From: Lutibacter sp. B1
Lineage (GTDB): Bacteria > Bacteroidota > Bacteroidia > Flavobacteriales > Flavobacteriaceae
Direction of reading: 5' to 3'
Length of the DNA stretch: 64,000 bases
NCBI RefSeq assembly: GCF_012524075.1
Contig: NZ_JAAZUI010000008.1
Coordinates: 62,001-126,000 of the forward strand
The position numbers and the translations under genes were made by a program. How positions within the stretch are numbered: position 1 is the stretch's first letter; every line of letters starts with the position of its first letter. This document shows positions 24,010 through 33,329 of this stretch, piece after piece. The notes below the pieces were generated by a model. It was not told where the DNA came from, searched no databases, and saw nothing but the letters and a program-made list of their open reading frames with translations.

Positions 24010-26901
24010 ATGGGATATAAAAAACCATCATTTATAGAAAATATTGCAGAAAAGTTAGGGATCATTCCTAATTTGCATAAAGAAGGATATCAAGAATTTG
24101 ATAAAGATATGCGTCATTTTACCGACGAGGAAGTGGCTCAAATGTACGAGAATTTCCCATCACCTGAAAAATGGGATAATTGGGTGGAATACAACCCGAA
24201 AGTATGGCCTAAAAAGGAGAAAAAAACCTATCAAATTGTACCTACTACGTGTTTTAATTGTGAAAGTGCTTGCGGTTTAACTGCTTTTATTGATAAAGAA
24301 ACTCAAGAAGTTAAAAAATTCGAAGGCAATCCGTATCATCCTGGAAGTAGAGGACGTAATTGTGCAAAAGGTCCGGCAACTATAAATCAAATTACTGATC
24401 CGGATCGAATTTTATTTCCTTTGAAAAGAAAAGGAAAAAGAGGAAGTGGAGAATGGGAACGTGTTTCGTGGGATGAGGTTTTAGACACCATTGCCGAGCG
24501 TATCAGAAATGCAATTAAAGAAAACCGTCATAATGAAGTTGCATATCATGTTGGACGCCCAGGTGCAGAAGGATTTATGAATTGGGTATTACAATCGTGG
24601 GGAATTGACGGACATAATTCTCACACCAATATCTGTTCTTCAGGAGCTCGATTTGGATACAATTTATGGTATGGGTACGACAGACCTTCACCTGATCATT
24701 CTGAAGCAAAATTCATTTTATTGGTATCTGCACATTTAGAGTCGGGACATTACTTCAATCCGCACGCACAACGTATTATTGAAGGAAAAATGAAAGGAGC
24801 AAAATTAGCAACTATGGATCCAAGATTATCTAATACGGCTTCCATGTCCGATTATTGGTTGCCTTCATATCCTGGAACTGAAGCTGCAGTTTTGTTAGCT
24901 ATGGCTTTAATTATTTTAAAAGAAGGATTGTATAATAGAAAGTATTTAGAAAATTGGACAAACTGGAAAGAATATTTAAAAGCTCGGCATAGCGATAAAG
25001 AAGTAACTTTTGAGAACTACATTGCCGCTATGATTGATGAGTATAAAGAATTTACCCCCGAGTTTGCTGAAAAAGAATCAGGAGTAAAAGCCGAAATGAT
25101 TGTTGAAATTGCGCATAAAATTGGTGAAGCTGGCGAACGTTTTGCTTCGCATAACTGGCGAGCAGCCGGAGCCTCAAATTTAGGTGGTTGGGCAGTAGCA
25201 CGTTGTTTGCATTTTCTAACAGTGTTAACAGGTGCCGTTGGAGCCAAAGGAGGAACATCGCCAAACTCATGGAATAAATTTAAGCCTCAAGTACCAAATC
25301 CGCCAAAACCTCAAAAACAATGGAATGAGCTTCATTTTCCAAAAGAGTATCCTTTAGCATTTTTTGAAATGAGCCAACTTTTGCCACATATGTTAAAAGA
25401 AGGTCGTGGTAAAATGGATGTCTATTTTTCACGGGTTTTTAATCCTGTTTGGACGTATCCTGATGGATTTACTTGGATGGAAATGTTATCGGATGAAACT
25501 AAATTTGGACTACACGCAGCTTTAACTCCAACTTGGAACGAAACAGCTTTTTATGCAGATTTTGTATTGCCAATGGGATTGGCTTCTGAACGCCACGATT
25601 TAAACAGTTATGCAACACATAGTGGAACTTGGGTGGCTTTTCGTCAGCCTGTATTGCGTGAAGCAGCACGCAGAAATGGCAAACCGGTTGAATATACTTA
25701 TCAGTCTAATCCGGGTGAAGTTTGGGAAGAAGATGAGTTTTGGATTGAATTGAGTTGGAGAATTGATCCTGATGGAAGTATGGGAATTCGTGAGCACTTT
25801 GAATCGCCTTATCGACCGGGTAAAAAAATTACAATAGATGAATACTACCAATATGTTTTTGAACGTGTAAAAGGTTTGCCGGAAGCTGCTGAAAAAGAAG
25901 GCTTAACAGCATTAGAATATATGCAAAAATACGGAGCTTTTGAAATAGAAAAACAGGGTTATAAAAAGAATGAAGTTAAATTAACGAAAGAACAATTAGA
26001 AGGTTCTGAAGTTGATAAAAATAACGATGTTATTTATAAAGACGGTAAAGCTATTGGAGTGATGGTTGATGGAGAAGCTTGTGTAGGTTTTCCTACACCA
26101 TCTCGTAAAAACGAGTTTTATTCACAAACTATGGTAGATTGGAAATGGCCTGAGTATGCTACGCCAACGTATATTAAAAGCCATATTCATAATGATAATT
26201 TAGATAAATCTAAAGGAGAATACGTATTGGTGCCAACTTTTAGATTGCCTACTTTAATTCATTCTCGATCAGGAAATGCAAAATGGTTGGTGGAAATTTC
26301 CAATAGAAATCCTATTTGGATGCATCCGAACGATGCTGCAAAATGGGGCTTTAAAACCGGTGATTTGGTTAAAATGAATACTGATATAGGCTATTTTATT
26401 GATAAAGTTTGGGTAACACAAAGTATGAAACCGGGTGTTGTTGCGTGCTCACATCATATTGGACGTTGGCGTAGACAACAAGATAAAATTGGAAACCGCT
26501 GGGCAACAAATACTGTAGATATACAAGGAGATGGAAAAGGCAGGTGGAAAATGAATACAATTGCGGGTATAAAACCTTTTGAATCTGATGATAAAGATTC
26601 TAAACGAATTTTTTGGAAAGATGGTGGTGTGCACCAAAATATTACACATGCTGTACATCCTGATCCAATTAGCGGAATGCATTGTTGGCATCAGCGAGTT
26701 AAAATTGAAAAACCAAAAGAAGGTGAAAAATATGGAGATATTTTTGTTGATACGAATAAATCTCATGAAATTTATAAGGAATGGTTAGCAATGACTCGTC
26801 CTGCTCCAGGACCAAATGGTGAGCGTAGACCTCTTTGGTTTAAAAGAGCATTTCAACCAGATGAATCAGTCTATTACATTAAGAATAAAAAAGAAGAATA
26901 A
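24010..26901 (+). CDS. Molybdopterin (bis-MGD) oxidoreductase catalytic subunit, SoeA/PsrA-like
   Basis: A 963-residue catalytic subunit of the DMSO-reductase family. The [4Fe-4S] cluster ligands are Cys81, Cys84, Cys88 and Cys118 (CFNCESACG, then RGRNCAKGP). The probable Mo ligand is Cys209 in NICSSGARFG. The C-terminal MGD-binding domain starts near 735 (YVLVPTFRLPTLIHSRSGNA). No twin-arginine signal is present. Cytoplasmic orientation and an NrfD partner are features of the sulfite dehydrogenase SoeABC; polysulfide or thiosulfate reductases usually have Tat signals. Substrate is therefore unproven, with a sulfur compound favoured by the nearby YeeE genes. A strong terminator follows. Confidence 0.85.
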   Translation: MGYKKPSFIENIAEKLGIIPNLHKEGYQEFDKDMRHFTDEEVAQMYENFPSPEKWDNWVEYNPKVWPKKEKKTYQIVPTTCFNCESACGLTAFIDKETQEVKKFEGNPYHPGSRGRNCAKGPATINQITDPDRILFPLKRKGKRGSGEWERVSWDEVLDTIAERIRNAIKENRHNEVAYHVGRPGAEGFMNWVLQSWGIDGHNSHTNICSSGARFGYNLWYGYDRPSPDHSEAKFILLVSAHLESGHYFNPHAQRIIEGKMKGAKLATMDPRLSNTASMSDYWLPSYPGTEAAVLLAMALIILKEGLYNRKYLENWTNWKEYLKARHSDKEVTFENYIAAMIDEYKEFTPEFAEKESGVKAEMIVEIAHKIGEAGERFASHNWRAAGASNLGGWAVARCLHFLTVLTGAVGAKGGTSPNSWNKFKPQVPNPPKPQKQWNELHFPKEYPLAFFEMSQLLPHMLKEGRGKMDVYFSRVFNPVWTYPDGFTWMEMLSDETKFGLHAALTPTWNETAFYADFVLPMGLASERHDLNSYATHSGTWVAFRQPVLREAARRNGKPVEYTYQSNPGEVWEEDEFWIELSWRIDPDGSMGIREHFESPYRPGKKITIDEYYQYVFERVKGLPEAAEKEGLTALEYMQKYGAFEIEKQGYKKNEVKLTKEQLEGSEVDKNNDVIYKDGKAIGVMVDGEACVGFPTPSRKNEFYSQTMVDWKWPEYATPTYIKSHIHNDNLDKSKGEYVLVPTFRLPTLIHSRSGNAKWLVEISNRNPIWMHPNDAAKWGFKTGDLVKMNTDIGYFIDKVWVTQSMKPGVVACSHHIGRWRRQQDKIGNRWATNTVDIQGDGKGRWKMNTIAGIKPFESDDKDSKRIFWKDGGVHQNITHAVHPDPISGMHCWHQRVKIEKPKEGEKYGDIFVDTNKSHEIYKEWLAMTRPAPGPNGERRPLWFKRAFQPDESVYYIKNKKEE

Positions 26902-26904
26902 TTT

Positions 26905-26930
26905 AAATCCCGCAATTGTGGGATTTTTTT
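26905..26930 (+). terminator. Hairpin terminator after the molybdo-oxidoreductase genes
   Basis: AAATCCCGCA and TGTGGGATTT pair (one G-U) around a short ATT-type loop, followed by seven T residues. Confidence 0.88.
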
Positions 26931-26937
26931 AGTTTTG
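26930..26937 (+). promoter_or_regulatory. TANNTTTG element in front of queG
   Basis: TAGTTTTG is a full match and begins at the last T of the preceding terminator. Transcription would start near 26942-26944, so a translation start at the TTG at 26935 is unlikely. Confidence 0.5.
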
Positions 26938-26940
26938 TAT

Positions 26941-27870
26941 GTGTTGAAAAATCTGCAAACATATTCCAATTTAATTAAAGCCGAAGCTAAACGATTAGGC
27001 TTTGACAGTTGTGGTATTGCCAAAGCCGAATTTTTAGAAGATGAAGCTCCAAAATTAGAACAATGGCTTAAAAATGGTTATCATGGCAAAATGCAATACA
27101 TGGAGAATTATTTTGATAAACGGCTCGATCCTCGGTTATTAGTTGATGATGCAAAATCAGTTATTAGTTTATCATTTAATTATTTTCCTGAGAAATTTCA
27201 AAAAAAAGATTCCTATAGAGTAGCAAAGTATGCCTACGGAGAAGATTATCATCATGTGTTAAAATCAAAAATAAAAGAACTTACACATTTTATACAAAAT
27301 ACTATTGGTGAAGTTAATGGAAGAGCTTTTGTAGATTCTGCACCAGTTTTAGAACGTGCTTGGGCGCAAAAAAGCGGTTTGGGTTGGCAGGGAAAACATT
27401 CATTAATCATTCAAAAAAATAAAGGTTCGTTTTTCTTTTTGGTTGAACTGATTTTAGATATTGAATTAGCTTACGATTATCCTTTTGTAACAGATCATTG
27501 CGGAAAATGTACAAAATGCGTTGATGCGTGTCCAACGGAAGCTATTTTATCAAATAATATAATAGATGCCGGTAAGTGTATTTCGTATTTTACTATTGAA
27601 TTAAAAGATGAATTGCCTTCAGAAATGAAAGGTAAATTTGAAGATTGGATGTTTGGCTGCGATATTTGTCAGGATGTTTGTCCGTGGAACCGATTTTCAA
27701 AACCACATTCCGAAGAAAAATTTAAACCTCATCCCGATTTGCTAACTATGAAAAAAAACGATTGGGAAGAAATTACGGAAGATGTTTTTAAAAACATTTT
27801 TAAAAAATCGGCTGTAAAGCGCACGAAATTTTCAGGTTTAACTCGAAATATTCAATTTTTAGAAAAATAA
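26941..27870 (+). CDS. queG: Epoxyqueuosine reductase QueG
   Basis: About 309 residues. This is the cobalamin- and Fe-S-dependent enzyme of the last step in queuosine tRNA modification. The N-terminal segment [20 protein letters not shown] is typical. [20 protein letters not shown] carries the conserved substrate region, and two [4Fe-4S] motifs follow ([17 protein letters not shown] and [11 protein letters not shown]). No ATG lies at the start; candidates are GTG 26941 and TTG 26944. The TTG at 26935 is within the promoter element and is discounted. The transcript is probably leaderless. The 3' end overlaps the convergent lacI-type gene by 19 bases. Confidence 0.9.
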   Translation: MLKNLQTYSNLIKAEAKRLGFDSCGIAKAEFLEDEAPKLEQWLKNGYHGKMQYMENYFDKRLDPRLLVDDAKSVISLSFNYFPEKFQKKDSYRVAKYAYGEDYHHVLKSKIKELTHFIQNTIGEVNGRAFVDSAPVLERAWAQKSGLGWQGKHSLIIQKNKGSFFFLVELILDIELAYDYPFVTDHCGKCTKCVDACPTEAILSNNIIDAGKCISYFTIELKDELPSEMKGKFEDWMFGCDICQDVCPWNRFSKPHSEEKFKPHPDLLTMKKNDWEEITEDVFKNIFKKSAVKRTKFSGLTRNIQFLEK

Positions 27871-28889
27871 TTTAATGTTGAATTTCTTTTAATAACACCT
27901 GTAGGTAGCACAATAGTTTGATGTTGAAATTCTTTATGTTTTTTTAATGCTTTAATTTCTTTAAGTAACAATTTTAAAGCACTTTTCCCCATTTCAAAAC
28001 CAGGTTGATCTATAGTACTTAGTGAAGGGGAAATTACTGATGACATAAACCAGTTACTAAATCCAATAATTGATATTTGTTGAGGTATTTTAATCCCAAC
28101 CTCATTAAAATAAGCAATAACTCCAATCGCTACAGGATCCGTTACTGCGAAAACACCATCAACATCTTTTTGTTCAGTATGAATTTGTTTTGCAAACCCA
28201 TACCCTTCTTCAAAAGTAACCTTTTCACAAGTATATATTAATGATTTATCAAAAGTAATCTTATTGTCTTCTAAAGCTTTTTTATAACCTAAAAAACGGT
28301 CAATTGCATTTTGGGGGTTTAAAGGACCTCTTATATGAGCTATTTTTTTACAGCCAGAGTTAATTAAATGGCACGTAGCATCGTAAGCGGCTTTTCTGTC
28401 ATCAATAACTACTTTTGAACAATTTAATAATTTGGTGATTTTATCAAATAGCACCAAAGGAACATTGTGGTCAATAACTTTTTGTAGATGTTCTATTGTT
28501 TTTGTGTTATTTGATAACGATATTAAAATACCGTCAACTCTTTTATCCAGGAGTAAATCAATCTGTTTTTTTTCTAATTCAAGAGATTCGTTTGATTGTA
28601 ATGTAATAACTAAATACCCCTTTTTTTCAGCTTTTTCAATAATTGCATTTACAATACTTGAAAAAAAGTGATGAACAATTTCAGGTATAATTAAACCAAT
28701 AGTTTTAGATTCTTGAGTGCGAAGATTTACAGCAAAAGAATTGGGTTTGTAATCAAGTTTATGAGCAAGTTTTAATACTGCTTTTCGAGTTTTTGGGCTA
28801 ACATCAGTGTAATTTTTTAATGCTTTTGAAACAGTTGTAATTGAAATACCTAATTCTTGGGCAATTTCTTTTAGGGTAACTTCCTTCAT
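27852..28889 (-). CDS. LacI-family repressor of the sucrose locus
   Basis: A 345-residue LacI/GalR-type regulator. The helix-turn-helix is at the N-terminus ([20 protein letters not shown]), with the hinge region near 45-60 ([15 protein letters not shown]). A periplasmic-binding-protein-like effector domain ([19 protein letters not shown] onwards) fills the rest. The Leu residue of the usual minor-groove hinge position is replaced by FAVNL. It is divergent from the TonB-dependent receptor gene, and the 148-bp gap holds two LacI-type operators. It is expected to control the sucrose genes and itself; the effector is probably a sugar such as sucrose or fructose. Confidence 0.9.
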   Translation of the reverse strand: MKEVTLKEIAQELGISITTVSKALKNYTDVSPKTRKAVLKLAHKLDYKPNSFAVNLRTQESKTIGLIIPEIVHHFFSSIVNAIIEKAEKKGYLVITLQSNESLELEKKQIDLLLDKRVDGILISLSNNTKTIEHLQKVIDHNVPLVLFDKITKLLNCSKVVIDDRKAAYDATCHLINSGCKKIAHIRGPLNPQNAIDRFLGYKKALEDNKITFDKSLIYTCEKVTFEEGYGFAKQIHTEQKDVDGVFAVTDPVAIGVIAYFNEVGIKIPQQISIIGFSNWFMSSVISPSLSTIDQPGFEMGKSALKLLLKEIKALKKHKEFQHQTIVLPTGVIKRNSTLNYFSKN

Positions 28890-28893
28890 AGTA

Positions 28894-28901
28894 CAAAATT
28901 A
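28894..28901 (-). promoter_or_regulatory. TANNTTTG element directly in front of the lacI-type gene (leaderless transcript likely)
   Basis: The minus strand reads TAATTTTG, a full match that ends four bases before the ATG at 28889. The -33 position falls into the first operator (28921-28934), predicting autoregulation. Confidence 0.55.
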
Positions 28902-28920
28902 AAGATAATAAATCATTTAA

Positions 28921-28955
28921 CGAAAACGATTTCGTGCTTTTCGAAAACGATTTCG
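28921..28955. promoter_or_regulatory. Tandem LacI-type operators
   Basis: CGAAAACGATTTCG occurs twice, at 28921-28934 and 28942-28955. Each is a near-palindrome centred on CpG with one mismatch, typical of LacI-family sites. The centres are 21 bp apart, two helical turns, so two dimers would bind on the same DNA face. They lie between the divergent regulator and receptor genes. Confidence 0.85.
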
Positions 28956-29037
28956 TTAATAATACAGAACATAAAGGTGTTAATAATAAATATATTTAAC
29001 TAATTAAATGAGTTAAAATAATAATTAAATACTTATT

Positions 29038-31662
29038 ATGAAAAAAATATTTTTATTTATCAGAGATTTCGTATTTGTAGCTTCCTTTCTAATTACAAGT
29101 TTTTCTTTTGCACAAAATACGAGTATAACAGGAGTTGTAACGGGCTCTTTTGGGGAACCACTTCCCGGAGTAAATATTGCTATTAAAGGCTCTGTAATAG
29201 GAACAATTTCAGATATGGAAGGTAAATATATCCTATCAAATGTTGAAAAGGGAAATTATACTATTGAGTTTTCTTATATTGGTTTTAAAACTGTTTTAAA
29301 AGAACTTAAAGTTGAAGGAACCGATTTAGTTGTTAACGTAGTTTTAATAGAAGACGTAATGTCTTTGGATGATGTGGTTATAACAGGAATTGCAAATCCA
29401 CGGTCAAGAATTGAATCAAGTATTTCAGTAACAACAATGAAACCAGAAGTTATAAAGCAATCAGCACCTAGATCAACAGCTGAAATCTTTAGAACTATAC
29501 CAGGAATTCGTTCTGAATCATCAGGGGGAGAGGGGAATGCTAATATCGCTGTAAGAGGTGTGCCAATTTCATCAGGAGGTTCAAAATATGTACAAATACA
29601 AGAGGATGGATTACCAGTATTATTATATGGTGATATTTCTTTTGCAACAGCAGATATTTTTACACGTTTTGATTCAAATATAAGAAGAATTGAAGCTATA
29701 AGAGGAGGTTCTGCATCAACCTTGTCTTCAAACTCACCGGGAGGTATTATTAATATAATAAGTAAAACAGGTAAAGAAGAAGGAGGCTCTGTAGGAACTA
29801 CCTTTGGAGCAGATTATAATAGTTTTAGAACAGATTTTGATTATGGAGCACCAATTGGTAATGGTTTATATTTTCATATAGGAGGTTTTTATAGAGGAGG
29901 AGAAGGAGTTAGAGAAACTGATTTTACAGCAAATAATGGAGGTCAATTAAAATTTAATATTACAAAAGAATTTGAAAAAGGTTATGTAAGGATATATACT
30001 AAATTTTTAGATGATAAAGCGGCCGCTTATATGCCAATGCCTGTGAAAGTTACAGGTAGTAATAGCGATCCTGATTGGAAAAATGTTCATAATTTTGATG
30101 TTACTCACGGAGCTTTACAATCCTCTTATTTAACACAAAACAACAGTTTAGGTGCGGAAGGGAACATACATAGAACTAAAGTGTCAGAAGGAATGCACCC
30201 TGTTTCCTCCTCTGTAGGTATAGAAGCTTCTTTTGAATTAAACGATGGTTGGAAAATAAAAAATAATGGAAGATATTCTTCTAATAGCGGACATTTTATA
30301 GCTCCTTTCCCTGGAGAAGCGGCGAATACAGCCTCAATTATTTCAGAATCTTTTGGGGAAGGTTCAACTTTAACTTATGCAACAGATGGTTCTTTAGTAG
30401 ATGGAAATCAATTAGTACATAGAATAGTAATGTTTGACACCAAGTTAAATGATTTCAATAATTTCATGAATGATTTAAGAATTACAAAATCATTTGAAAA
30501 TCTGGATATTACAGTAGGGTATTTTAAGTCTATACAAAATTTATCTATGACCTGGATGCCAAATACATATTTACAGGAGGTTTCAGATAATAATGCACGA
30601 TTGATAAATATATTTGACTCTTCAGGAAATCTTTTAACAGACAATGGGTTGGTAAATTATCATGCACCTTGGGGAGGAAGTTATAGTAATTATGATACAG
30701 AATATAATGTTTCAGCACCGTATGCTAATGTCTCTTTTGAAGCCTCTGATAAAATTACATTAGATGGTAGTATTCGTTACGATAAAGGAAAAGTTGATGG
30801 GTCGTTTGCAGGTATGACTAATACTGAGTATGATATAAATAAAGATGGAGAAATTTCTGTGCCAGAACAAAGTGTCGCAGTTATAGATTACACTAATGCT
30901 ACACCTGTTAATTATGATTATGATTATGTGTCTTTCTCCGTAGGGGCTAATTATAAATTAAAAAATAGAGAAGCAGTATTTTTAAGATATAGTAGAGGTG
31001 CATCTGCCAAAGCAGATCGTGTTTTGTTTTCAGGATTAGATTATTTCAATGGAGACAAAGTTAATGATACAGATTTTCTTAATCAGGCAGAATTAGGGTA
31101 TAAAAAAGGATTTGAAAATGGAGCGCTTTATGCTACTGCATTTTATGCAAAAACAGAAGAAGAAGGAGGTTATGAAGTTACATCAAACAGTATTATTGAA
31201 AACGATTATAAATCTTTTGGTATAGAATTAGAGGGTTTTTATAATTTTAATAACTTTAATTTAAGAGGAGCACTAACTTGGACAGATGCAGAAATAGACT
31301 CTGGTGAGAATGACGGTAATACACCAAGAAGACAACCGGATTTTATTTATAATATTATTCCATCTTATAGCTTTGGTAATGAAAAACAAAATTCGGTAGG
31401 ATTAAGTTTTGTAGGTCAAACTAAAGCCTATGCTCAAGATTCAAACAAATTGGAAATGCCTGGATTTGTATTGGTAAATGGGTTTATAACTGTTGGGATT
31501 ACAGAAAGTTTATATGTTAATTTAGCTGCTAATAATATTTTTGATTCTATAGGAATAACAGAAGCTGAAGAAGGAAGTATTACAAAAGGAGTTGTTAATT
31601 ATGTGAGAGCAAGGTCTTTACCAGGAAGATCTATATCTGCCTCTCTTACTTATAATTTTTAA
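29038..31662 (+). CDS. TonB-dependent outer-membrane receptor of the sucrose locus
   Basis: An 874-residue outer-membrane transporter. The signal peptide ends near residue 25 (SFSFAQ), followed by a carboxypeptidase-regulatory-like beta domain (TSITGVVTGSFGEPLPGVNI, to about 110). A plug domain (APRSTAEIFRTIPGIRSESS) is next, then a beta barrel that ends in LPGRSISASLTYNF with terminal Phe. It is shorter than SusC proteins, and no SusD-like gene is adjacent. Sucrose or a related small sugar is the inferred ligand from neighbours. A TATATTTA sequence at 28991-28998 may be its -7 element. Confidence 0.88.
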   Translation: MKKIFLFIRDFVFVASFLITSFSFAQNTSITGVVTGSFGEPLPGVNIAIKGSVIGTISDMEGKYILSNVEKGNYTIEFSYIGFKTVLKELKVEGTDLVVNVVLIEDVMSLDDVVITGIANPRSRIESSISVTTMKPEVIKQSAPRSTAEIFRTIPGIRSESSGGEGNANIAVRGVPISSGGSKYVQIQEDGLPVLLYGDISFATADIFTRFDSNIRRIEAIRGGSASTLSSNSPGGIINIISKTGKEEGGSVGTTFGADYNSFRTDFDYGAPIGNGLYFHIGGFYRGGEGVRETDFTANNGGQLKFNITKEFEKGYVRIYTKFLDDKAAAYMPMPVKVTGSNSDPDWKNVHNFDVTHGALQSSYLTQNNSLGAEGNIHRTKVSEGMHPVSSSVGIEASFELNDGWKIKNNGRYSSNSGHFIAPFPGEAANTASIISESFGEGSTLTYATDGSLVDGNQLVHRIVMFDTKLNDFNNFMNDLRITKSFENLDITVGYFKSIQNLSMTWMPNTYLQEVSDNNARLINIFDSSGNLLTDNGLVNYHAPWGGSYSNYDTEYNVSAPYANVSFEASDKITLDGSIRYDKGKVDGSFAGMTNTEYDINKDGEISVPEQSVAVIDYTNATPVNYDYDYVSFSVGANYKLKNREAVFLRYSRGASAKADRVLFSGLDYFNGDKVNDTDFLNQAELGYKKGFENGALYATAFYAKTEEEGGYEVTSNSIIENDYKSFGIELEGFYNFNNFNLRGALTWTDAEIDSGENDGNTPRRQPDFIYNIIPSYSFGNEKQNSVGLSFVGQTKAYAQDSNKLEMPGFVLVNGFITVGITESLYVNLAANNIFDSIGITEAEEGSITKGVVNYVRARSLPGRSISASLTYNF

Positions 31663-31750
31663 AAGTTTATTATAATAATTACAGCTTCAATTAAGAAAAT
31701 TGACAAAAAGAGGTTAAAATATTGGCCGTTTAATATTCAGAAATTAACAA

Positions 31751-31822
31751 AAAAGGTGTGCCTATTTAAAATACTAATTTGCAATTTATGCTAAAACAAT
31801 AAAAAAAGATAGGTCACCTTTT
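31751..31822 (+). repeat. Long-range inverted repeat between receptor and sucrose phosphorylase genes
   Basis: AAAAGGTGTGCCTAT (31751-31765) and ATAGGTCACCTTTT (31809-31822) are near-perfect inverted copies with one extra base, separated by about 43 bases. They lie in a 190-bp gap otherwise without a recognisable gene or terminator. A structured leader or mRNA processing element is possible. Confidence 0.5.
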
Positions 31823-31852
31823 AAATATTTAACACTAAAATTATCGAAGCAC

Positions 31853-33322
31853 TTGAAAAATAAGATACAATTAATTACATACGTTGATAGATTGGGATGT
31901 AAGAACATCCAGGATTTAAATTTACTGTTCAAAAATGAGTTTAAAGGGTTTTTTGGAGGTGTACATATATTACCTTTCTTTTTTCCTTTTGATGGAGAAG
32001 ATGCAGGGTTTGATCCAATAAACCATCAATTAATAGACCCAAGATTAGGTGATTGGGATGATTTGAATGATTTAAGTAATGAAGTGGATATTATGGCTGA
32101 CTTAATTGTAAATCATGTATCTGCAAAATCAGAAGAATTTAAAGACTATATTGAAAAAGGAAAGAAATCTGCACATGCCTCCATGTTTTTATGTTATGAA
32201 AAGGTTTTTCCAAAAGGAGCTTTAGAAGCCGATTTATTAAAAATATACCGTCCTCGTCCCGGGTTTCCGTTTACAGCTTTTAAGTTAAATGATGGATCAA
32301 ATAAATTAATTTGGACCACATTTACAAGTAATCAGATAGATATTGATGTTACAAGTGAGATGGGAGCTAAATATTTAGAAGACATTTTAACAACATTTCA
32401 AAATGCAGGAATTACCATAATTCGCCTTGATGCTGCAGGGTATGCAGTCAAAAAAAAAGGGACAACCTGTTTTATGATTGATGAAACTTTTGAGTTTATT
32501 TCACAGTTAACAAAAAAGGCGAAAGCTAAAGGTATGGAAGTATTGGTTGAAATACATTCATATTATAGAACTCAAATTGAAATTGCAAGAAGAGTAGACT
32601 ATGTGTATGATTTTGCACTTCCAGTATTGGTTTTGGATACACTTTTTAATAAAAATACATTAAGTTTAAAAAAATGGTTAAAAGTAAGTCCGAGAAATGC
32701 AATAACTGTACTTGATACACATGATGGAATTGGAATAGTTGATGTAGCTGCAGAAGATGATAAACCGGGTTTAATTGAAGATGAAATATTGGATAAAATT
32801 GTTCAGCAAATTCATATAAATAGTAAAAAAGAAAGTTTAAAAGCTACAGGAGAAGCAGCTTCAAATTTAGATTTGTATCAAGTAAATTGTACTTATTTTG
32901 ATGCTTTAGGAAGGGATGAAAAAGCATATCTTATTGCAAGAGCCATTCAGTTTTTTGTTCCTGGTGTACCACAAGTATATTATGTTGGTTTATTTGCAGG
33001 AGAAAACGATATGGAATTACTTGAAAAAACAAATACTGGAAGAGATATTAATAGGCATTATTATACACCAAAAGAAATTATTTCACAGTTGAAAAAACCG
33101 TTCATTAAAGAATTAACGGAATTAATGTTTTTCCGTAATAATCACAATGCTTTTAATGGAGATTTTAATCTTATTAACACAGAAAGCCATATTCTAAACA
33201 TAAAATGGATAAATAATGATGACTGGGCAGAGCTTTTTATTGATTTAGATACAATGGAGATGAAAATTAAATTTTCAGCACACAATAATAAATTAAATAG
33301 CAAGCGGGATTGTTTTAAATAA
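31853..33322 (+). CDS. Sucrose phosphorylase (GH13 subfamily 18)
   Basis: A 489-residue cytoplasmic enzyme that splits sucrose with phosphate into glucose 1-phosphate and fructose. The N-terminus MKNKIQLITYVDRLG, the GGVHILPFFFPFDGEDAGFD block and the loop IYRPRPGFPFT match sucrose phosphorylases closely. The nucleophile is Asp193 (IIRLDAAGY), the acid/base is Glu233 (VLVEIHSYY), and LDTHDGIG carries the third Asp. The close agreement with the sequence of the Bifidobacterium enzyme includes catalytic positions shifted by just one. TTG is the start, supported by this N-terminus. The following permease and fructokinase fit sucrose; other GH13_18 specificities are less likely. Confidence 0.92.
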   Translation: MKNKIQLITYVDRLGCKNIQDLNLLFKNEFKGFFGGVHILPFFFPFDGEDAGFDPINHQLIDPRLGDWDDLNDLSNEVDIMADLIVNHVSAKSEEFKDYIEKGKKSAHASMFLCYEKVFPKGALEADLLKIYRPRPGFPFTAFKLNDGSNKLIWTTFTSNQIDIDVTSEMGAKYLEDILTTFQNAGITIIRLDAAGYAVKKKGTTCFMIDETFEFISQLTKKAKAKGMEVLVEIHSYYRTQIEIARRVDYVYDFALPVLVLDTLFNKNTLSLKKWLKVSPRNAITVLDTHDGIGIVDVAAEDDKPGLIEDEILDKIVQQIHINSKKESLKATGEAASNLDLYQVNCTYFDALGRDEKAYLIARAIQFFVPGVPQVYYVGLFAGENDMELLEKTNTGRDINRHYYTPKEIISQLKKPFIKELTELMFFRNNHNAFNGDFNLINTESHILNIKWINNDDWAELFIDLDTMEMKIKFSAHNNKLNSKRDCFK

Positions 33323-33329
33323 AAAAATA

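Noticed and set aside
26935-26937. TTG as the start codon of queG
   Set aside because: It is part of the TAGTTTTG promoter element, so it would lie upstream of the predicted transcription start.
29038-31662. Calling the sucrose-locus receptor SusC
   Set aside because: It is shorter than SusC proteins and no SusD-like lipoprotein follows, so only the general TonB-dependent receptor name is supported.
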